A stretch of DNA of 45,718 bases from a virus. This document shows, one piece after another, positions 7,644 through 15,787 of the stretch (position 1 is the stretch's first letter; every line of letters begins with the position of its first letter). Location: the IMG/VR virus record IMGVR_UViG_3300028809_000026, positions 1-45,718 of that record, one strand, 5' to 3'. The position numbers were made by a program, and so were the translations under genes. A model generated the notes under the pieces. That model was not told the origin of the DNA, did no database searches, and saw nothing but the letters and a program-made list of their open reading frames with translations.

Positions 7644-8624
7644 TTACGTGCTGGCTGACATGCCGTACACGTCGGCAATGACGCCGATGCCGGCTTCGTT
7701 GACGACCTTGAGCGTGCCCTCAGCGATGAGGACGCCGTTTTCCGCGTCGCCCGTCTTGGCGACCTTGTCCTCCTGGATGGAGCGCAGGGTCATCCACTTG
7801 ACCATTCCCGGATCGAGCGCGAACACGCGACGGGCCGTAGTGGCACCGCCCGCACTCATCACGCGATTGGCCATGACCTTTACCGGACCCCACGGGCTTT
7901 CATAGATGTCCGCAGTGCCGATGATGGTGTTCGTGCCCTTGCCAGCCGCATAGCGGAACGCAGCAACGTTAGAGTCCGACATGAACGTGGCAAACACGCC
8001 CTTATTGTAGGACGAGCACACGACCGTGGTCACATCGCCGCCCTCGTTATAGATCGACTGCAACACCGCGTCGGTGAGAGCCTTCGACCATGCGCGGAGG
8101 GTGCCAAGAGACTCGACCGTGGTCACGCCGCCGACGAAGCCGCCGGACGTGCCCGAGTTGCGCGAGACGTTTGTGGTCAGCCATGTCGGCAGGCCGCCGG
8201 AACGACGCGGGTCAGTGTTGGTCGAGGCGATGTTGGCCACGATCGAATACTCGTGGTCCTTGCGGATCGCCTTGCCCTTCTTCATCAGTTCGTGGGCGCG
8301 CTTTTCAGCCCGACCCGCGTTGTCCACCGCCTGCTGAGTGCCAGAGAAGCGGAACGTCTTGGTGAAGATTTGCGTGTAGTTGCCCACACGGGTCGGCGGC
8401 GTGACGGCATCAAACGAGTATTCGTTGCCTTCAGGCTGGGCATTGTCGCCCGGCGCTTCAAGCTCTTCGAATTCCCACTCGGGATGCTTGGACGACGCCT
8501 TCTCCTTGCCCGCCATCGAATAGATGGGGGTGTCGGTCGGCGTAATCATGTTGACGTAGTCGGACAACTCTTCGCGGTTGCCGACGGCCTGGGTCGTCAG
8601 CACGGTATTGGCTACGACTGCCAT
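7644..8624 (-). CDS. Major capsid protein (DUF5309/SU10-type, HK97 fold)
   Basis: This 326-residue protein begins MAVVANTVLTTQAVGNREEL, then has NMITPTDTPIYSMAGKEKA. This is the characteristic N-terminal phrase of the DUF5309 (SU10-like) major capsid family. The middle has TKTFRFSGTQQAVDNAGRAEKRAHE, the expected motif for the spine-helix/E-loop region, and the C-terminus ends in the capsid P-domain-like strand VLIAEGTLKVVNEAGIG. It follows the scaffold gene by 5 nt. It assembles the icosahedral head on the scaffold. The length is typical, and the N-terminus shows no sign of a cleaved delta domain. Confidence 0.9.
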   Translation of the reverse strand: MAVVANTVLTTQAVGNREELSDYVNMITPTDTPIYSMAGKEKASSKHPEWEFEELEAPGDNAQPEGNEYSFDAVTPPTRVGNYTQIFTKTFRFSGTQQAVDNAGRAEKRAHELMKKGKAIRKDHEYSIVANIASTNTDPRRSGGLPTWLTTNVSRNSGTSGGFVGGVTTVESLGTLRAWSKALTDAVLQSIYNEGGDVTTVVCSSYNKGVFATFMSDSNVAAFRYAAGKGTNTIIGTADIYESPWGPVKVMANRVMSAGGATTARRVFALDPGMVKWMTLRSIQEDKVAKTGDAENGVLIAEGTLKVVNEAGIGVIADVYGMSAST

Positions 8625-8629
8625 TGGAT

Positions 8630-9649
8630 TTATCCTTTTGATGCGAGGTAGGCGGCCACAGCGTCGTCGTGGCTGCCTGTTTTTCGGAGACGGGTGATCG
8701 CATCGCTTGCGCGCTGGGCCTTGGCCACGTCAGGGGAGAACCGCTTGCCGCCCTTGGTGATGGGCGGGCGTTCCTTGACCTGGCTGACGGTCTTGGGCTT
8801 GTTGGCCTGCAGACGGTCCCACTTGGCCGCTTTCGCGAGTACCAAGGCCATACGGTGGTCGAAAGGCACCTGTTCCGCGATCTCCTGCAACGAGAAGCCT
8901 GCGGCCTGTCCGGCGGACTTGATGTCCTCGGCGAAGGATTTCAGCTTCGTTTCGTCCTTGAGATCGGGGCGGGCCTCGCGTAGCCGCTCCATTTCAGCAT
9001 TCGCCCTCTCCTGCCGCTGCTTCTGGGTTTCCGCCGAAGCCTGTTGCTTCGACATGCCCATCTGTTCGCGGAGGTAAGTGAGGTGCTTCGAATACTGGTC
9101 GTGATGCTCCTTGGCGTTCAGGTAGCCGATCGGGTCGACCTGGAGCATGCCGGGGTCTGGGGGCGGTGGCGTGATTGATTCAAGCAGACGGGCCATGTAT
9201 TCCCGCTGCTCGTCCACCTGTCGCTTCGATGCTTCAAAGGCAGCAGATTGTTCCGCAAAGGCACGCTTTTCCTCTGCGACAGCCATTGTCTTCTGCCGAT
9301 AATCCCGGTCGCGGAGGTTGCCTGCGACGAGGTCGGCGACGGTTGACACGGTGCCATCGGGAAGCCGCACCTTGCCATTGCTGGCAACGAACCGCCCCTG
9401 ATCGCTTCCGGGTTCCTCTTCGTCCTCGTCTTCGGCCTGACCTTCCTCGTCAGGGTCGCCGGTCTCTTCGCTCACATCCTCGTCGGATGCCTGCAATTCG
9501 TCTTCGGCTTGTTCGCTCTGCTCGTCTTCCGGGTCCGGGTTGGCCTGTGCGGCTCCATTCGCGGTCGATTTTGCAAAGGCGGCGGCTGCCTGGTCGATTG
9601 ACATAGACAGCCCTTCGCCACCGTTGCCGGTGTCGTCGTCGTCTTCCAT
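8630..9649 (-). CDS. Capsid scaffolding protein
   Basis: This 339-residue protein has an extremely acidic N-terminal third (dense Asp/Glu runs at about 38-85). A short beta segment (VASNGKVRLPDGTVSTVADL) and a long charged coiled coil with many Gln, Glu, Arg and Ala (about 120-240) follow. The C-terminus is basic, with KGGKRFSPDVAKAQRASDA. Acidic start, coiled coil and basic capsid-binding tail, located between the connector-side genes and the capsid gene, are the hallmarks of internal scaffolds. No protease gene is visible nearby, so the scaffold probably exits intact. ATG 9649 is used. Confidence 0.82.
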   Translation of the reverse strand: MEDDDDTGNGGEGLSMSIDQAAAAFAKSTANGAAQANPDPEDEQSEQAEDELQASDEDVSEETGDPDEEGQAEDEDEEEPGSDQGRFVASNGKVRLPDGTVSTVADLVAGNLRDRDYRQKTMAVAEEKRAFAEQSAAFEASKRQVDEQREYMARLLESITPPPPDPGMLQVDPIGYLNAKEHHDQYSKHLTYLREQMGMSKQQASAETQKQRQERANAEMERLREARPDLKDETKLKSFAEDIKSAGQAAGFSLQEIAEQVPFDHRMALVLAKAAKWDRLQANKPKTVSQVKERPPITKGGKRFSPDVAKAQRASDAITRLRKTGSHDDAVAAYLASKG

Positions 9650-9707
9650 GGTTCGTCCTGGGATGCGCCAGTTCCGCTATGGGTTGACTGGCTGGGGAGC
9701 TAGAGGA

Positions 9708-9944
9708 TCACACGATCCCCGGTTTCCGCTTCGGCTCTCCGGCGCGTATGTACGCCTCCAGATGGCCGCGCAGATCGTCCACGACCCTGACTCTCGCCTG
9801 ATGGTCGCGAATGGCTTCCGTGTCCGTTGCCGGCGTTCTCACCAGCCCTTCAAGGGCAAGGGAGCGGATGGCGTCGAGCGCCTTCTGAAACGCCTCGTTC
9901 TGCCTGATGTTCTGCGCCTCGTGGGCAAGCTGGGCGTCGGTCAT
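9708..9944 (-). CDS. Small helical protein between portal and scaffold
   Basis: This 78-residue, almost fully alpha-helical protein starts MTDAQLAHEAQNIRQNEAF. It has a heptad-like spacing of Leu and Ala and ends in a basic GEPKRKPGIV tail. ATG 9944 overlaps the upstream stop (ATGA), which decides the start. I do not recognise the family. The position suggests a minor head or portal-associated factor. Confidence 0.65.
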   Translation of the reverse strand: MTDAQLAHEAQNIRQNEAFQKALDAIRSLALEGLVRTPATDTEAIRDHQARVRVVDDLRGHLEAYIRAGEPKRKPGIV

Positions 9945-10474
9945 GCGAAGAAATACATCGTGCCGGAGTTCGTATCGAGCAGTTCGGTTGACCCGCCGGC
10001 CATCGCCTTCTTGATCAGGTCGGCCGTCACGTAATCCCCGGCGGCTTTCGCCTTCAGCCGGTCGTTCACGATCTCCCCCCAAGTGCCTTCAATCGGCGTA
10101 CCGTCATACGGAACGAACCCGCCGCTCTGGTCTTCGTATACACGGCCCTCAAATGCCGCGAGAAAGACCGCTTCGCGCCGTTTGGTCGCGAAATGTCGGT
10201 CCCACATGATGCGATCGTCGATGACGCATTCTCGCGCCACGGACTGTCGCATGCGATAGGTGCGGCCATGCGGCGCGTTCAGTGCTTCCCGCTGTGCCGG
10301 CGCCAGATGTGGGTGGGACGGTTCAGTCGCCGGCTGGTAAAGCGGATCGTCGCCGACGTGGGCAATATCCGTCATCACCCAATGGCCGTTGTCGAAGCAG
10401 CGTTGCGCTACGTATTCGGTGCGCGGGACACGCTGTGGATAACGGTCGAACTTTTCACTGAGTTCGCGCGTCAC
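9941..10474 (-). CDS. Unrecognised late protein next to portal, 177 aa
   Basis: The product begins MTRELSEKFDRYPQRVPRTEY. It contains several Arg/His-rich stretches (MRQSVARECVIDDRIMWDRHFATKRR), a compact Gly-rich hairpin (EDQSGGFVPYDGTP) and a helical C-terminus. It overlaps the portal stop by 4 nt and the next gene by 4 nt. Because it lies between portal and scaffold it is probably a head-assembly accessory. No motif is recognised. Confidence 0.65.
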   Translation of the reverse strand: MTRELSEKFDRYPQRVPRTEYVAQRCFDNGHWVMTDIAHVGDDPLYQPATEPSHPHLAPAQREALNAPHGRTYRMRQSVARECVIDDRIMWDRHFATKRREAVFLAAFEGRVYEDQSGGFVPYDGTPIEGTWGEIVNDRLKAKAAGDYVTADLIKKAMAGGSTELLDTNSGTMYFFA

Positions 10475-12669
10475 CCCGGATCGCCCCCAACATTGACCTT
10501 CGACGTGGCGTCGGCCTTGTACTTGCCGACCTCCGCCTGACGGTCCGCCGAGTAGAACCCGGCCTCCTTCTTCATGTTCATTTCGGCCATGGAAAGCTGC
10601 TGCTTCAGTTGCAGTTCGAGCATCAGTTGCTCGCGCTTCAACTCCATTTCGGCCTGTATCTGGTACTGCTTCAGCGCCAGTTCGCCCTGTATCTTCTCGC
10701 GCTGCAACTGGATGTCCTGCTCATTCTTGGCGGCATCCATCTGCATTTCGACCTGACCGCGCTGGGCGTCCATCTGCATCTCTGCCTGGCTGCGCTGCAT
10801 GTCGGCCTGAAGCTTTTCCTTCTCGAGCGCGATCTTCGGGTCGCCCTGCTGCGCCTTCTGCTCGGCAAGCTGCTTCAGTTGAGCGACCTTGTCCTCGGTG
10901 TATTCCGGATAGAACTCTTCCGGGTTGCGAATGCCGGCGCTTTCGGCCATCTTCGTCATGGTGCGGAGGATCTTCGGCAGCATGTCGATGGCATCGTTCA
11001 TCGCGCCGGCCGCCATGAAGCGATCGGCCATGAGCATCTGCGTCTCAAGCACCTGCCGCAGCATGATCAGGTCACGGTCGCGCGAGCCGGTGCCGAGCCC
11101 GACGTTGATCGTCACATCCATGTCCGCGTTCCAATGGCGCGGATCGATCTGGATCGGCTTGCCGCTCATCATGAGCCTTCTTGGCCCCTGATGCTTGATC
11201 ATCAGCCGCATCAGCTTGCGGAAGACCTTGCGCCAGCCATACTCGGCCATGTTGCGCGCGACGAGTTCCACCTGGCTGTAGCTGGCGTCCTGCTGCTGCT
11301 GCGCGGCCGTGGCGGTCTGGTTCTGCAATGTCTCCGGGTCGAGCGCCTGACCCTGCCTCGAAACGCCCGTGCGGCGCTGGATCACCTCGTCCTGGTAGTG
11401 GATGGCCTCAAAGGCGTGGTTGGCCACGAACGGGACTTCAATCGGCATCAGCGTCGCGCCGGTCTTGCCGTGGACTGTCCCGCCAAACGTCGGGTTGTAC
11501 AACTCGTCGACGTTCAGGATGTCGCCGGTCACAAACCTTTGCGGGTTGTTGGTGGCGTAGACGTTGTTCAGCGCCTGACGGGACAGCACCGTCTTGATGT
11601 CCTGCACGTCCATCGTCTCATCCGCGATGGACCGTGCTGTCCACCGATGCGGAACCGGCTCGCACGGGATGTCGTCAAACGGGTGTTCGTCCTCCCACAC
11701 TTCCCAATGCAGGAGCTTGCCGTTGTCAGCGCCACCCATGCAGGCGCGGATAAGTTCCGCCTCGCCGTCGTCGTCGACATCGATGCGGATGAAACACTCG
11801 TAATAGTCGACGAACTCCGTCGAACTGTCCGCCGCATCCTCCGACTCCTGGTCGAAATGGCGAGAGACCTCTTCCGGCGTGTCGATACGGGCCGATGCAG
11901 GGATTGCCCGCACATCCTCAAGGTCGTAGCCCATCTCCACCAGTTCGGTCCGCATCTTGCGGTCCCAATGCGCGGTGAATGCCGCGTCATCGGTGCGCGT
12001 CGCGTCGCCGTGGATCAGGAAGTGGTCGGGCGCGATGGCCTCGACGACGAACTTGCCCTCCGCCTTCTTGCGCTTGATCTTGACATCGTAGACCTTGGAG
12101 CGCACCGCCTCGCCCGTCTCCGGGTCAGGGGACACATAGTCCCGCTCGTCCTGCTGAAGCACCTCGGGTGCCTCGCCGCTCGTGTCCTCCTGCAGGAGCA
12201 GCGTCAACTGGTCCTCGGTCAACCCGCTATGGAAGGACGACGTATAGACCGGCGTCTCGTCATAGTACGTCTTGACGATGCCATTGCCGAAGAGCAGCGC
12301 GTCCCACGTCACGTCATAGACGATCTCGTAACCGCGGTTGTCCTTCCAAAACACGTAGTTCATGCCGTCCGTGGCTTCGCGGGCGAACTCCTCGTCCTCG
12401 GTGCCGACCGGCTCCGCCATCGCCATCCGATCGGACGCGGTGTAGACGCGAATGATGCCCGGCAGCATCCAGCCGATGGTGTCGGCGACATCCCGGCTCA
12501 CAACCCTCGATCGGTTCGGCTCCGGCGGGACGTATCGGTCCATGTGGCCGAAATAGTAATCGATGGCTTTCGCGCGGTCGGCCTGCCGCTCCTTGGTGTC
12601 GTGCGACTTGGCAAGCTGGATTTGCGACGAGATGATCGCCTCCAGCCGCGTGTCGTCGAGTTTGGCCAT
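10471..12669 (-). CDS. Portal protein (P22-like, with long C-terminal coiled coil)
   Basis: This 732-residue protein begins MAKLDDTRLEAIISSQIQLA and has the portal-typical segments RSRVVSRDVADTIGWMLPGI (about 53-72), MNYVFWKDNRGYEIVYDVTW (clip/stem region) and RRTGVSRQGQALDPETLQ. The last 130 residues are a repetitive Gln/Glu/Met-rich coiled coil built from QMQMD and KQYQIQ-like heptads, comparable to the barrel or tube helices of P22 gp1. The size matches the P22 portal group, not the HK97 or SPP1 groups. It forms the 12-fold channel through which TerL packages DNA. It directly abuts the terL stop. Confidence 0.9.
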   Translation of the reverse strand: MAKLDDTRLEAIISSQIQLAKSHDTKERQADRAKAIDYYFGHMDRYVPPEPNRSRVVSRDVADTIGWMLPGIIRVYTASDRMAMAEPVGTEDEEFAREATDGMNYVFWKDNRGYEIVYDVTWDALLFGNGIVKTYYDETPVYTSSFHSGLTEDQLTLLLQEDTSGEAPEVLQQDERDYVSPDPETGEAVRSKVYDVKIKRKKAEGKFVVEAIAPDHFLIHGDATRTDDAAFTAHWDRKMRTELVEMGYDLEDVRAIPASARIDTPEEVSRHFDQESEDAADSSTEFVDYYECFIRIDVDDDGEAELIRACMGGADNGKLLHWEVWEDEHPFDDIPCEPVPHRWTARSIADETMDVQDIKTVLSRQALNNVYATNNPQRFVTGDILNVDELYNPTFGGTVHGKTGATLMPIEVPFVANHAFEAIHYQDEVIQRRTGVSRQGQALDPETLQNQTATAAQQQQDASYSQVELVARNMAEYGWRKVFRKLMRLMIKHQGPRRLMMSGKPIQIDPRHWNADMDVTINVGLGTGSRDRDLIMLRQVLETQMLMADRFMAAGAMNDAIDMLPKILRTMTKMAESAGIRNPEEFYPEYTEDKVAQLKQLAEQKAQQGDPKIALEKEKLQADMQRSQAEMQMDAQRGQVEMQMDAAKNEQDIQLQREKIQGELALKQYQIQAEMELKREQLMLELQLKQQLSMAEMNMKKEAGFYSADRQAEVGKYKADATSKVNVGGDPG

Positions 12670-13920
12670 TTACACTACCCAGTCCATTCGGCGTGCGGGA
12701 ATCTTCATCTCGGACGGCGGCTCATACGCGACGCACATCAGGCCGAAGGCATCGGCACCGTGGCTCGACCAGTCGTGTTCTGGTCCAAGCCCGACGTTGC
12801 GCTTCTCGTCGCGGCGTTCGTGATAGGCGGCGAGGGCTTCGATGCCGTGCCGACATGTCTCTTCGTTGAACCAGATGGTGGGGAACAGCCTGCGGCCCGC
12901 CTCGACGCGCTTCAGCGCAGCGTCCTTGCCCTGGTTCTTTATCGTCTCGGTCTGGAAGCCGGCGGCGGCCACATGGTCCTCATACCGGACCAGATGTGCA
13001 TCAGGCTGCGCCGCGTCGTGGGGCAGGTAGCACCGTGCCGACCCATAGCCTTTGGACCGCAGCCACTCCAGATGCGTACCCAGCGGCTGGTTGACCGCCT
13101 CGTAATAGTCCAGCACCCGAATTTCACGCCCGACCCACTGCGCAATCCATATGGCCGTGGCGTCCTTGGTCTTGCCGATGTCCCAAAATGCCTTGAGCGG
13201 CATGAGCGGGTCTTTGGCGACCCTGCCGATGCGGTTTTCCTTGCGAGCGTCCGAAACTGCCTGGCCATAGTAGGCACCGACAATCGCAGCCTCGAATGAG
13301 CATTCGAACTCCTGTTCATACTGGTCCGCGGTCATCGTGCGCCGGGCGTCGGCGAGTTCTTCAGACTCGATCAGCTTCGTCTCGGACGCCCTGAGCATGA
13401 GCGCGTACCAAGCTGGGTCTTGCTGCGCGTTGGTCCAGATGTCGTAAAAGCTATTGTGCCCCTTGGGCGTGCCGATGAAGGTTGCCCAACCCTGCCGATC
13501 GGCGAGCATCGGGCGTATGATCTCGCCCCACACGCTCGGCTGCATGTCGGCATATTCGTCGAGAACCACGCCATCGAGGTAGAGACCACGAAGCCGGTCA
13601 GGGTTGTCTGCACCATAGAGCCGGATGCGAGCGCCGTTATCCGGCAAGTCTATGCGAAGCTCGCTTTCGTGTGGTTCTGCGCCCAGCGCGCGGCCGAAGC
13701 GCTTCAGGTACGTCCAGGCTACGTCCTTGGCCTGATTGTACAGCGGGGCAACGTAGGCAAAGCGCGGGTCGGGCCGCTTGCAGTCCAGTGCGCCCTTGAT
13801 GAGCTTTTGAACGCAGGCGACCGTCTTGCCGGCACGGCGGTGACAAACGGCAATCGACCAGCGCCTGTCTGTTTCGAGCAATGGCACGAACTGGCGGCGC
13901 GCGGCGATCTGGATATTCAA
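12670..13920 (-). CDS. terL: Terminase large subunit
   Basis: A TTG at 13920, overlapping the terS stop as TTGA, gives 416 residues. No in-frame ATG lies closer, and there is no obvious ribosome site. Walker A is CHRRAGKT at 26-33, Walker B is VVLDEYAD with Asp121-Glu122, and the coupling motif is IGTPKG (149-154). The RNase H-like nuclease shows Asp247 (FWDIGKTKDA), Asp302 (LPHDA) and Asp390 (SSHGADAFG). All motor and nuclease residues are present. It cuts concatemers and pumps DNA into the head through the portal. Circular permutation of the sequence is compatible with headful packaging, but no pac site was identified. Confidence 0.93.
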   Translation of the reverse strand: MNIQIAARRQFVPLLETDRRWSIAVCHRRAGKTVACVQKLIKGALDCKRPDPRFAYVAPLYNQAKDVAWTYLKRFGRALGAEPHESELRIDLPDNGARIRLYGADNPDRLRGLYLDGVVLDEYADMQPSVWGEIIRPMLADRQGWATFIGTPKGHNSFYDIWTNAQQDPAWYALMLRASETKLIESEELADARRTMTADQYEQEFECSFEAAIVGAYYGQAVSDARKENRIGRVAKDPLMPLKAFWDIGKTKDATAIWIAQWVGREIRVLDYYEAVNQPLGTHLEWLRSKGYGSARCYLPHDAAQPDAHLVRYEDHVAAAGFQTETIKNQGKDAALKRVEAGRRLFPTIWFNEETCRHGIEALAAYHERRDEKRNVGLGPEHDWSSHGADAFGLMCVAYEPPSEMKIPARRMDWVV

Positions 13921-14195
13921 ATGCCGATGACCGTTACGGTGTTCTCGACCTTGATCGCGCCACCGTCCTCGCCCTTGTGCTCGATGCTGTTCAGCCTGGG
14001 GTGCAGGTACGGCGCGGCCTTCTCTGCCGCCCACATGCGGTCCTTTGGATCGCGCATGGTGTCGCGGAGGATTTCGAGCATGTATTCGAGCGGGGTCAGC
14101 CCTACAGCGTGCGCTTGGTCGACCATCTCTCTCGTGCGCTTTGTGGCTGCACCAGCCGGACGGCCTGCACCCTCGCGCTTACCGCCGCGAGCCAT
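13917..14195 (-). CDS. terS: Terminase small subunit
   Basis: This 92-residue protein begins MARGGKREGAGRPAGAATKR, the classic basic Gly/Arg start of phage TerS proteins. It continues with helices (PLEYMLEILRDTMRD, MWAAEKAAPYLHPRL) that would form the oligomerisation core. It recognises the packaging site and hands DNA to TerL. ATG 14195 is chosen because the longer upstream frame runs through the terminator and leader. It is the first gene of the late operon, about 25 nt after that terminator, so its expression should depend on read-through. Confidence 0.85.
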   Translation of the reverse strand: MARGGKREGAGRPAGAATKRTREMVDQAHAVGLTPLEYMLEILRDTMRDPKDRMWAAEKAAPYLHPRLNSIEHKGEDGGAIKVENTVTVIGI

Positions 14196-14218
14196 TTTGA
14201 TTTTCTCTGATTGAAATT

Positions 14219-14242
14219 GAAAAACCCGGCACTGTGGCCGGG
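14219..14242 (-). terminator. Leader terminator before terS (tR'-like)
   Basis: On the minus strand a perfect 6-bp GC stem CCCGGC/GCCGGG (14237-14242 with 14225-14230, 6-nt loop) is followed by five T residues (14220-14224). It lies between the promoter at 14276-14304 and terS, about 48 nt after the predicted transcription start. This suggests that late transcription must pass it. Confidence 0.8.
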
Positions 14243-14248
14243 CTGTCG

Positions 14249-14261
14249 GGCGCAAAGCGCC
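14249..14261 (-). promoter_or_regulatory. Hairpin at the start of the late leader RNA
   Basis: GGCGC-3 nt-GCGCC forms a perfect 5-bp hairpin starting about 7 nt after the predicted start site and about 7 nt before the terminator stem. Its position fits a pause or antitermination element, but that role is inference. Confidence 0.45.
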
Positions 14262-14275
14262 TCGTATCAAGCGTC

Positions 14276-14304
14276 ACATTAATTCGGGTTGTGCGCTATG
14301 TCAA
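14276..14304 (-). promoter_or_regulatory. Predicted late promoter (pR'-like)
   Basis: On the minus strand TTGACA (14304-14299) is separated by 17 nt from TAATGT (14281-14276). This gives a perfect -35 box, optimal spacing and a 4/6 -10 box. It points to terS and the late operon. GTGCG (14291-14295) and CGCAC (14309-14313) form an inverted repeat spanning the -35 box and share the half-site of the repressor operators. Confidence 0.72.
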
Positions 14305-14334
14305 CTGACGCACCGATGGTGACTTAGGAGCCGT

Positions 14335-14526
14335 TCACTCGTATGGCTCCATGCAATGACGCAGGGCGCGACAGGCAAGAGCCGTCCGCCGATCGGCACC
14401 GCGCTTCTTCATCTCGACCACCGCGTTAGCCGATATGCCGAGGAGCCGAGCGGCAGCGGCGTCGGAACGGGCAAGGCCCGCTGACTTCATGTCAGCGAGC
14501 CAGTTGGTGAAGGATGCGGGTGTCAT
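14335..14526 (-). CDS. Small HTH regulator just upstream of the late promoter
   Basis: This 63-residue protein has a Cro/YdaS-like helix-turn-helix: helix SDAAAARLLGI, turn, recognition helix SANAVVEMKKRG (about 21-43), then RRTALACRALRH. It would bind DNA as a small dimer. The start overlaps the upstream stop by 4 nt. Its position immediately before the late promoter/terminator leader matches that of Q-type late regulators in lambdoid phages. It is therefore a candidate late activator, although nothing in its sequence resembles Q itself. It belongs to the transcript from the promoter at 14750-14778 or the left early operon. Confidence 0.72.
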   Translation of the reverse strand: MTPASFTNWLADMKSAGLARSDAAAARLLGISANAVVEMKKRGADRRTALACRALRHCMEPYE

Positions 14527-14723
14527 GGCAGGTACACCCCGACTTCCTCGTCAACGCGGTACTCATTGACCCTGCCGCCCCAAAGCCAGACCTGCGGGCT
14601 GCCGGGGAACCGGTCGCGGTTGCGGCGGAACTCAACCTGTTCGGTCTTGTCGATGCGAACTTCGTAGCCGAGCGCCTTGTAGTGCGAACGGATTTCCTTC
14701 GGGGTGGCTTGGCGGGCGTTCAT
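14523..14723 (-). CDS. Small protein, 66 aa, possible late-regulation partner
   Basis: The product begins MNARQATPKEIRSHYKALGY, with a helix followed by strands and a Trp/Gly turn (QVWLWGGRVNEYRVDE). It is the first gene after the promoter at 14750-14778, with GGGAG a few bases upstream of ATG 14723. It overlaps the HTH gene by 4 nt, so both should be co-expressed. I do not recognise the family. Confidence 0.65.
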   Translation of the reverse strand: MNARQATPKEIRSHYKALGYEVRIDKTEQVEFRRNRDRFPGSPQVWLWGGRVNEYRVDEEVGVYLP

Positions 14724-14749
14724 GTCGGTCTCCCTTGGTTGATGAGACC

Positions 14750-14778
14750 AATGTATCCAGCTTTCTTGTATCCGTCAA
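14750..14778 (-). promoter_or_regulatory. Promoter for the two small genes before the late leader
   Basis: On the minus strand TTGACG (14778-14773), a 17-nt spacer and TACATT (14755-14750) lie 27 nt upstream of the 66-residue gene. The spacer and -10 region hold a direct repeat GTATCC (14754-14759 and 14768-14773) that could be an operator. Confidence 0.65.
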
Positions 14779-14829
14779 CAGGAAAATGCAGCCTACTTGG
14801 ATATTTTTCGCGGGAACCGTAAACCCTGC

Positions 14830-15441
14830 CTACATCCCATACACGACCGCGCCCACCTTATTCAGCCCCTTGCGCAGATGGTCGAGCATGTGTGCGGCCG
14901 CGGACATGTCCTCCACCACCACGCTCATGACGGCGCGATAGACGCGGCGGCCGGTGTCGATATCGCCCACGGCGAGCAGACACGCGCGAATGGCGACCAT
15001 TTTGTCCCTGGCCCTGCGTGCTGCCTTGCCACGGACTTCGGAGTCCTCGCCGTCGCTGTGGACCGAGAACAGGTTTTGCGCACGAGCGCTGGGGAACGGC
15101 ACGCCTGTCAGGCCATAGTACCGGGCCATGTCCTCGCCGAGCTTGAAGCCGATGTCGTGCTGCTGCGATGTGATACGCCCGTCGAGCAGGAGCCGGCCGA
15201 GGGCATAGCCTCGACGAGGATCGATCGCCTGGTGCAGCGTGAGGATTTTGCCGGGATTGTCGATTGCATGTTCGCGGATGCGGCGGGCGATGGCAACATT
15301 CATGTTTTCGTCCTGATCCCTGTTGGTTACGGATGCGATGCGGCGCGATCGCTGGCCGTTAGGCTCCCGATCGGTTGCCGGGAGACGTGGCCTGCCACGC
15401 TTGAGCCTCAGTCGTTCGGCTTTCGTCTTTGCCTTGGGCAT
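14830..15441 (-). CDS. Conserved phage protein, 203 aa, basic N-terminus
   Basis: The protein starts MPKAKTKAERLRLKRGRPRL with a strongly basic, disordered 45 residues (RGRP AT-hook-like motif). A helical domain with IDPRRGYALGRLLLDGRITSQQHDIG follows, then a long C-terminal helical part. Rhizobiales phages and prophages carry many proteins with this KRGRP start plus the short-lived age/length phrase RLLLDGRI; their function is unknown. DNA binding through the basic arm is plausible. It lies 11 nt after the preceding stop and is followed by about 100 nt holding a new promoter. Confidence 0.65.
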   Translation of the reverse strand: MPKAKTKAERLRLKRGRPRLPATDREPNGQRSRRIASVTNRDQDENMNVAIARRIREHAIDNPGKILTLHQAIDPRRGYALGRLLLDGRITSQQHDIGFKLGEDMARYYGLTGVPFPSARAQNLFSVHSDGEDSEVRGKAARRARDKMVAIRACLLAVGDIDTGRRVYRAVMSVVVEDMSAAAHMLDHLRKGLNKVGAVVYGM

Positions 15442-15451
15442 GCTGCCCCTT

Positions 15452-15787
15452 TCATGCTTTGCGGATGGCGACGAGGCGATCGTGGATCAGGCATGCGATG
15501 GTGCCCGCCGCAAGCATCCGCGCGGCAGGCTGTATCGACGGCTCATCGCCGCTTGCGCGTATGCGCTCCCACCGCTCGGCTTCGTCTGTGGCGATCGTCT
15601 CGCATTGCGCCATGCCCGCCTCCACACCGGAACGATAGGCTTCTGAGAGGGCGGAGGCGATGTCGTCGCGAAGCTTCCATCGCGAATAGAACGTGACGAC
15701 ATAGGCGGCGGCATCAAACGGCAGTTTGATTGTGCCGCCAGTCTGCACGATCTCCCGCGCCTTCTGCATGTGCTGTTCGTCTACCAT
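15452..15787 (-). CDS. Unrecognised early protein, 111 aa
   Basis: This protein is mostly helical with one Cys (MAQCETIATDEAERWERIRA) and a hydrophobic C-terminal stretch (MLAAGTIACLIHDRLVAI) that may form a buried helix rather than a membrane span. It overlaps the upstream gene by 7 nt. No motif is recognised. Its role in early replication-phase metabolism is only implied by the operon. Confidence 0.6.
   Translation of the reverse strand: MVDEQHMQKAREIVQTGGTIKLPFDAAAYVVTFYSRWKLRDDIASALSEAYRSGVEAGMAQCETIATDEAERWERIRASGDEPSIQPAARMLAAGTIACLIHDRLVAIRKA

Noticed and set aside
10434-10442. Perfect DnaA box (minus strand TTATCCACA)
   Set aside because: A single copy inside a structural gene, with no cluster nearby, does not indicate an origin.
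10609-13299. Plus-strand open frame of 896 codons
   Set aside because: It lies opposite portal and terL, both of which have strong motifs. Its protein is a repetitive His/Val/Arg-rich shadow with no motif.
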